Assembly: GCA_964036155.1 (NCBI GenBank)
Contig: OZ038423.1
Location: forward strand, 48,251,249-48,315,248
DNA from: Diploscapter coronatus
Taxonomy: Eukaryota; Nematoda; Chromadorea; Rhabditida; Rhabditidae
Length of the DNA: 64,000 nt
Direction: 5' to 3'
The translations under genes were made by a program, and so were the position numbers. Positions 57,470 through 64,000 of the stretch are shown here, piece by piece. Positions within the stretch are counted from its first letter, which is position 1, and every line of letters starts with the position of its first letter. Below the pieces are notes generated by a model. That model was not told the DNA's origin. It saw nothing but the letters and a program-made list of their open reading frames with translations, and searched no databases.

Positions 57470-57805
57470 TCCTGTTCATTAACGAAAGCTTTTTGCCTGC
57501 GGAAATTTTGCTGATCCCGATGATTTTAACGGAAGTAGGCGAGGCGAAGGGCCCCTGCTATTTCCGCCAATATCGTACTACGATGTTAGGCACCCTTTTG
57601 GTCGACATTTTCTGACACCCTTCCCTTTCACGCAATATAAGGTATTATCTTGCACCCATGCTTCAATACAGGCGAGAGATTTTCTGTTTTCTTTTTCAGG
57701 AGGGGGGAAAGCGAGAAGTATGCTACGTCGTCTGGAATATTTTCTTCGCGATACGCGTATTTTGGGAGTAAGGAAGACGTGACTTGTGTTCGTTAATGAA
57801 CAGGA
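57470..57805. repeat. 336-bp element with 17-bp perfect terminal inverted repeats
   Basis: Ends TCCTGTTCATTAACGAA (57470-57486) and TTCGTTAATGAACAGGA (57789-57805) are exact inverted copies. The interior is relatively GC-rich and non-coding. No clear target duplication is visible. Confidence 0.75.
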
Positions 57806-60301
57806 TTATGTGCATAATAATTTGAAAAAGTGGCTAAATTCTCAACATTCATTTTAAACGGGCGAAAAATGTAAGTTCAAAATGTAGTTAAAGTGCAAAA
57901 TTCAATAGATGTCGTCAGATAAAAGCATCGAAAAAAATCTCGGGTCAAAAAGTTCAAATTAAAATTTCGAGAGCGAAAAGGAAGTCTTTGCACTATTATC
58001 TAAAAACTTCTGGGAAAAATTTGTATCTTTACATAACGAAGAATCATAAATCTACCAATTTTAGAGCACAACTTCTAAGTCAAATTTAGATGAGCAAAAG
58101 AATGTACAAAAATAAGAAACTCTCGAATAATAGGGCATATTTTTCAGTTTGATAAAAATAAATATCAAATGATGTTGGTGTGAAAATGCAAATTAAATTA
58201 CATGGAACATTTAGGCTGTATTAATTATAAGTAAGGAATATAATGATGATGATGGGATGTCAAGGTAGGCCTCAACTAGGTTTCCTGTATGATTTAAAGT
58301 GTTGAAGTGCTAATGATTTGCAAATATTCTGCTAATGAGGATAGCTATACTAAACGGATCGCTAGGTTTTTGCATAATAATTTTGAGAATTTTGTGCAAA
58401 AATATCATGACTAAGTCGAACAACGAACATTATCATGTGATTTTGATAACAATGATATCTTTAAAAACAACCTAAAATGACGTAAGGTGCCATTTAACAA
58501 ACTTAAAACTATGGTTAGATTTCGAAATTGCAAAAAGCACGAATCAGGAAGGTATTATTGAGCCATAGAGATAGCACAAGGTTGAAGAAATTTTGCAAGT
58601 GGACAAAAGTGACTGTTCAACGAAACTGACCCAAGTTCCAACCGAATTTCGAGTTTTTCTTGTCAAAAACGCTCTAAAAGAGTCAATTATCATAATTAGA
58701 ACAAAATCCCGTCGTCTCCATCATTTTCATTTCATGAAAAAATGGAATAAGCATTTTCGACCGATTTGCGCTGTAAATTGCATGAATCGATTGGGAACCA
58801 TCTAAGAGTTGTAGTAAATTATCTAATTATTCTGAACATACTTATACAAACGAATTAACGGAAACAGTAATTAAAACGCGAAAATCGATATTTTTCATGT
58901 ATCATAGCTAAAATCAAAGTCCAACATGAACAATATGAGAATTCGTCCTGCATACCGAAAATTTCACGTTGCTAAATTTGTTCGTTCCATCAAAAGTTTA
59001 AATTTCCTGCGTCTCGCCTCTCGCCTCGCACTCAATGGTATTTCATAGCTAGTACCGCTTTTTCTGTCGTTTCAATTTTGGATTTCCAACGCGTAAATTC
59101 GACGTTCAAAATGCGGGCATGACTAAATTCTTCATACGTTAAATTTTGCGAAATTTAAGGCGATTAAAAAATTTTGACACTTAAGGATTTTATTCAGTTT
59201 TCTTCTAATACTCTTAATAACGAAACATTTTTCTTCTAAGCCATGAAAAATACCGGAATTGCTAACGTTAGCTGATTTGAAAAAAGGCTCTCGGTTTGGT
59301 CCAAAGAAAGCGCGTCATAAATGTTTATATGCTAAGAATTATTTTTACAAGCGAAGATGTCTGCTAACGTCAAACATTATTTATACCTTAAAAGGTGTAA
59401 ATGTAGTTTCAGAAATTTATACCAGAGAAAGTGAGGACAAAACATCTCAATTTCTCTCTTATGAACCGTCAAATTTTAGAAACTAATGCGAAAAGGAAGT
59501 ATTAAGTACCAATTATGCCTGAAAAATCGTAGAGCGCATTTGCGAATGATATAATGGGTATATCAACTATATAATTTCTGCATAATTATGGTCACTTAAC
59601 ATCGAATCGGAATAAGGTTCAGGTTATTATAATTAGTCGCCACCATATTTACCCTCCGATTGCAAATATGCAAATTGAGATATACGTGCACCTGCCCAAA
59701 AACCTATTTTTCCTTGCATTTCCGAAATCACCATCAAAACCATTCCCGAAAAATAATTAAAATATTAATGCTACCAGGATACCATATATCAACAAAGATA
59801 TATTTTTAGAGCTGGATTTCTCTAAATTTAATAAAAATACAAATTCTGGATTGAAAAATATAATGCATGGTAAAAATCGGAAAAAAAAACTTCGAATTCA
59901 TTGATATAGGATAGTAGATTTACGGCCCCGAATTTTGTCTAAGCTAATATGACAAGGAATATCATTGAAATTCTAGTCGTTCGAATTTAAAAGCTTATTT
60001 AATTTAGAACAAGCACTAAAGCTCAATTATCCTGGTTTACTATCTCGTTTTAGGAAAGTGTGATAATCTACGCTCCGAAATAGAGTAACTAATTGAAAAG
60101 GTGAATGTCATCATCTACACGTGGGGCAATTCATTTCGAGAGCACGAACTTGACAAATTAAGCCAGCAATTAAAAGCTTGTTTAAAGCATGGTCAAATTC
60201 CGACTCTTTTATTTCATCTACAATAGACCAAAGATTTTTTCTACAATTATTTAAACAAAATATAGCAATCTCGAAAAATAGTAACGATAATAAAGTAGTA
60301 A

Positions 60302-60395
60302 CTAGAGTCCCAAGCCTCTGTCCCCTTGCAAAAATGCGTTTGTGGTAGAAGCGTGGTAGTTTGAAACAAAATTTGGGAAGGAAAGAGGGATACGG
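60302..60395 (-). repeat. Family D element (copy 2, partial)
   Basis: Inverted partial copy of 41549-41763: CTAGAGTCCCAAGCCTCTG, then GCGTTTGTGGTAGAAGCGTG. The right half is missing or diverged. Confidence 0.65.
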
Positions 60396-60573
60396 TGCGT
60401 TCACTTCAGATGCCCATAACTTTGCGTAGGATGAACTATTCTGAAAGATTTAGTGCTTCAGAATACCGAATAAAAACCCTTTCAAAAAAGTATAAATTGC
60501 CTATTTCACCTTATATTTTCGAAATATACTTGCGCTCTCTAAGTATAGGGTAAGCAATGGAAGGGTTAATACC

Positions 60574-60645
60574 AGAAATGTACGCGGTACGTAAAAATTA
60601 GGACCCGGACATTCATTTATTTCCGGCTCAGAGTTCGTACATCCT
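60574..60645. repeat. Family I element (copy 2)
   Basis: Contains GTACGCGGTACGT and, in inverted sense, CGTACATCC with an inner CCGGACATTCATTTATTTCC. Diverged relative of 53050-53135. Confidence 0.5.
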
Positions 60646-61610
60646 TGATTACTACATTTCCTTATCAATACCATTTCATGCGTTACTACATCACTATCGT
60701 TACTACCTTTCAGACTGATACAAAATTTATTTTTACCAATGCTATCATAGTTTTAATACAAAAACTTGAAGTATTTCAAAGCATATCTATGCTTTGATAT
60801 GAATTTTCAAAACAAGCCCCAATTTTGCCATATAAACAAATAAGGTACACGCTTAATGTGTTATGTGGTACGAACCGATGAAAATAATAATACGGGGCCA
60901 CCTAAAGTAATTTAACCCCGAGCTACCTTACTTTGGAATTTCCTAAATGTCAACCTACAAATTCTCGCTAATTTTTAATCTAAGTCGGCGAAAATGTTCT
61001 ATACAAATCTTCGAAAACTCGAGAGGTGGAATTGACGAATTTATGCAAGATTTTTCCTGCGATTTGCTATTTTCAACCCTTTTCGTCAGGGCCTACAATT
61101 CTCAGCATTGAATTGCTTTGATAAGCGGGGCGAAAATCGGAAAGATTTCAACTTTAGGTAACTTAGCAATCAGCACACACTATTGTAGCTGTTTTGAAGG
61201 GTACAATTGGGAAATTTTGAGGTATGATGAGATGAATGTAATTTTCGGGATTAACAGAATATATTGTTTAAAATAATATGCTTAAATTCAAAATATTAAA
61301 CAATGAAGAAGGAGTCTTTAGAACAGACTTAAATGGCACACCTACAGGGGAAATCATCAAATTCATCGCCTTTTATACCCGGCATTGCATAAACTGTGGT
61401 TTTATAATATGGAAATAACGCATTTTTATTCAAATATGTGGGAGTTAAATGTAATGAGGCATGAATTTTTAAAGCTTTGAAACAATTCCACTTAAAAATA
61501 GTGATAAATTACGCTTGGATGAATTTTGAGATGAAAAAGAACGCCGCAAACTGCTTTTATGTTTGCGTAGTAGCATCAAAATTCAGTAAGATAGCGAACC
61601 GATTATAAAC

Positions 61611-61777
61611 AGGATTCTAAACGGGCCAAACATTTTCGGTCCGGTTTGGCCTGACCCGTGATATTTCCCAGAAAGTTGAACCCGGTCCGAATAATTAAAA
61701 ACAAATTTCAACCCAACTCGTGCAAATTGCAAATTTCTCAGTCCAGTCCGCAAAAGACGGGCCGGACAGTTAGAGCA
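61611..61777. repeat. Family H element (copy 2)
   Basis: AGGATTCTAAACGGGCC and nearby ATTTTCGGTCCGG repeat the start of 24004-24079 (AGGGTTCTAAACGGGC, AAAATTTTCGGCTCGG). This copy has a longer interior and less clear right end. Confidence 0.55.
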
Positions 61778-63472
61778 CTGACTATAAATCATGCTAAAAC
61801 GATAGATTGAAACTTTTTTGTTAAATATAAAAAGATCATTAATGAGCCTACTCATAACCAAAATAACACACAAGTCCAAATTCTCTAACAAACATATATC
61901 GTTTTCTCTTTTCTCACAAAGAATGGACCAGTATGACGATCGGGTTCTATAATTCATATTTTAGAGCACACAGCAATTTTCCGATAGCAAACACGAGCCC
62001 ATAAAAGATTAAATACGAATGATGTAAGGATGGATTTGGCAACTTCTTTAAAAGTCGTGCAGCGGTAAGCGAAGAGTCAGAATTTTCCTTGAACTGGCTT
62101 TTTTTCTTATTATTCCTAATTCCTTATATAATGATCCAGTCATATAACACCTAATGGCTTTTTAGATAGTTCAAGCGTAAAATATGTGTTCAAAATAAAG
62201 AAATCATCGTCAGAGAGGATTACGGTAACGAATTTAAATGTCAAGTTTTACGTAAATGCAATCTAACATTTTAGTCTTCCAATATTCAGACAATTAATGG
62301 TTATTAGAAACTTTTGTAAAGGCTGAATATCTATGTAGAATTTTCGTAAATATCGAAAAAAAAAATCGTGTAAAAATGTTTCAAAATTTTAATCCGATGA
62401 ATTTCGAACAATAGACGCCTGAATCAGAAAGCCTTTTGATAGTAAATAACATTTTCAGAATCGAACATTTTAAAAAGAGATTAAATAAGCGCGCTTAAAT
62501 CTGCGCTAAAATTCAAAAATTAAGATATTCCGGGTATTTCAATTGTTAGTTGTATTGAAATTCTATGTATCCATTATTTGATTCGGTTTCATAAACATTT
62601 CTGACATTAAAATTAAGAGCCGATCTAAAACTCCCCTTAAAGGTTAGATGTTAAAATAGGTACATATCAAAATCTTCAATAGAGGTTCAAAAATAGTTTA
62701 AAATTGGATTCTGAAAATGTCTTATGTTTTGATAAACAAGAATATTAAGCGCGAAATTTATTAGGTTCGAGAAAATGAGTTGTAGGGATCATTTTGATGT
62801 CTCAAACATTAGGCCTAAAAATCCTCGGCTGATTAGAATTTTGCAATGTTAATAAATGTAAAGTTGTGAATAATTAGGATGGTGGGATAAATTCGCATGA
62901 AAAACTTGCTAAGCTATTATGAACTGGAGGATAGTATTCATAATATTACGTCATCAGCGCCGAATTAACAATTCATCCGACATTTGTAGGGTAGGATTGA
63001 GGGTGGGGATGTGAAAAGCTCTAAACGCGTGCAAAATGGCTAAATGTCAAACGCATCGCTCTTTTTGACATGCATAATAAATCGGTATTTTATAGAAAAC
63101 ACATGCATACTGAAAAATAGCAAAGCTCACATAGCAATGTTAGGATCAAATGTCATGACTCAGAGTCGAGTAACTAGATGCAAAATGAATATTTACATTT
63201 TTCTTGCATGGTGTTCCTAGATTGCTTACGAACTATTTTTGGTGCAACGATAATGATGTTTCTACGAAGTTAGACCTTCTGAACTAATGTATCATTTGCG
63301 AAAACAATTTGTCATCAGTTTCATTGCCTCTTGCAATAGATAATAGATGCGGCGCGTAAGGCTCAGTAGTCTGAGGTTATTCTTCATCCTTCTTTCTTGC
63401 TCCAATGGAGATCAAAATGAACTCGTCTATGACTTCGGATGATGGTTCAGATTTTCCGAAATTTTAGGGTGC

Positions 63473-63923
63473 GTAGCGTTATCCAACAAAAATGAAAAAG
63501 ACATAATTAAAACAGTATTGAATGGAGAAGTCGAAATTGACCTTGCATTAAGCAGCATATGAATGACAAGAGCAATCAGTATGGTGCTGAATGGAGAAAG
63601 TTAAATTGATACTCCATTATTGAAGAGTACAGCAACAGCGTTATCATAAACTAAAAATTTGAATGAGACCAGTCATCAACATCGACGATTTTCCTGGTCA
63701 CTTGGATGTATCCAAAATAGAAGTTTTTGATGATATTTTCAGAGTTTCCGAGTTACCCTTTTCTCTTCTCTTTTCCTCGATAAAAAATATTCAAAAAATA
63801 TCGTGTATAAAATGATATGAAATGGATATTTTATGTTTGCCATAATTATGAGCATCGATGGATGTAAAATGTCTTATAATTACTTATTTTCTAAAGTTTT
63901 AGTACTTTGTTGGATAACGCTAC
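63473..63923. repeat. 451-bp element with 18-bp perfect terminal inverted repeats
   Basis: GTAGCGTTATCCAACAAA (63473-63490) and TTTGTTGGATAACGCTAC (63906-63923) are exact inverted copies. Inside, a block around AGTATTGAATGGAGAAGTCG is repeated imperfectly at about 63577-63602. A further CTTTGTTGGATAACGCT follows at about 63933, so another copy or a nested insertion begins there. Confidence 0.75.
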
Positions 63924-64000
63924 AGTCGAAAAACCTTTGTTGGATAACGCTCGCCTCCCCTGAAACTGCTTGGCATGCTCGCACAGTACCACCTCTGCAG

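Larger units (their letters stand above)
52245..64000. other. Gene-free 11.7 kb rich in inverted-repeat elements
   Basis: No multi-exon gene was found. The segment contains elements at 53050-53135, 57470-57805, 60302-60395, 60574-60645, 61611-61777 and 63473-63923, plus isolated short open frames. The left end should hold the promoter of the cystine-knot gene. Confidence 0.55.

Overview
The window looks like AT-rich nuclear DNA from a rhabditid nematode. Evidence: many small exons joined by GT...AG introns with TTTTCAG-type acceptors, several introns of only 43-50 nt, probable spliced-leader acceptors just upstream of start codons, one clear operon, and linkage of a Chp/Wrch-type Rho GTPase (chw-1) to egl-9, which I recall as also linked on C. 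elegans chromosome V (F22E12 region). All gene models below were spliced by hand; reading phase closes across every junction given, and CDS lengths are multiples of three where a complete model is claimed.

Layout. 1-3.2 kb: the 3' end of an unrecognised plus-strand gene, then a minus-strand two-domain ShKT protein. 3.2-9 kb: gene-free, T-rich, with clustered GATA-type sites. 9-10 kb: the first 70 codons of chw-1 followed by what looks like a decayed third exon. 10-16.9 kb: gene-free apart from a purine-rich repeat. 16.9-23.9 kb: egl-9, complete in 16 exons (749 aa: MYND finger plus HIF prolyl hydroxylase). 25.4-30.5 kb: a minus-strand two-gene operon (a SAM-domain C19orf47-like protein, then a 57-aa RG-rich protein) whose last intron is nearly filled by a 2.0-kb palindrome. 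31.6-32.4 kb: a small two-exon gene. 32.4-42.3 kb: gene-free. 42.3-44.5 kb: an F-box protein. 45.6-49.4 kb: a tight minus-strand cluster of a small one-pass membrane protein, a possible nested small ORF, and an ALKBH1-type dioxygenase. 51.1-52.2 kb: a secreted six-cysteine protein whose spacing matches the neurotrophin cystine knot. 52.2-64 kb: gene-free, rich in short inverted-repeat elements.

Functional links. egl-9 (O2 sensing) and ALKBH1 are both Fe(II)/2-oxoglutarate dioxygenases with all metal and 2-oxoglutarate residues present. At least eight families of short non-autonomous elements recur across introns and intergenic DNA, one with a convincing hAT-type 8-bp target duplication. The most striking observations are the neurotrophin-like secreted protein, the palindrome-filled intron in the operon, the apparent decay of chw-1 downstream of intact first exons, and the dual-frame exon shared by the small membrane protein and ALKBH1.
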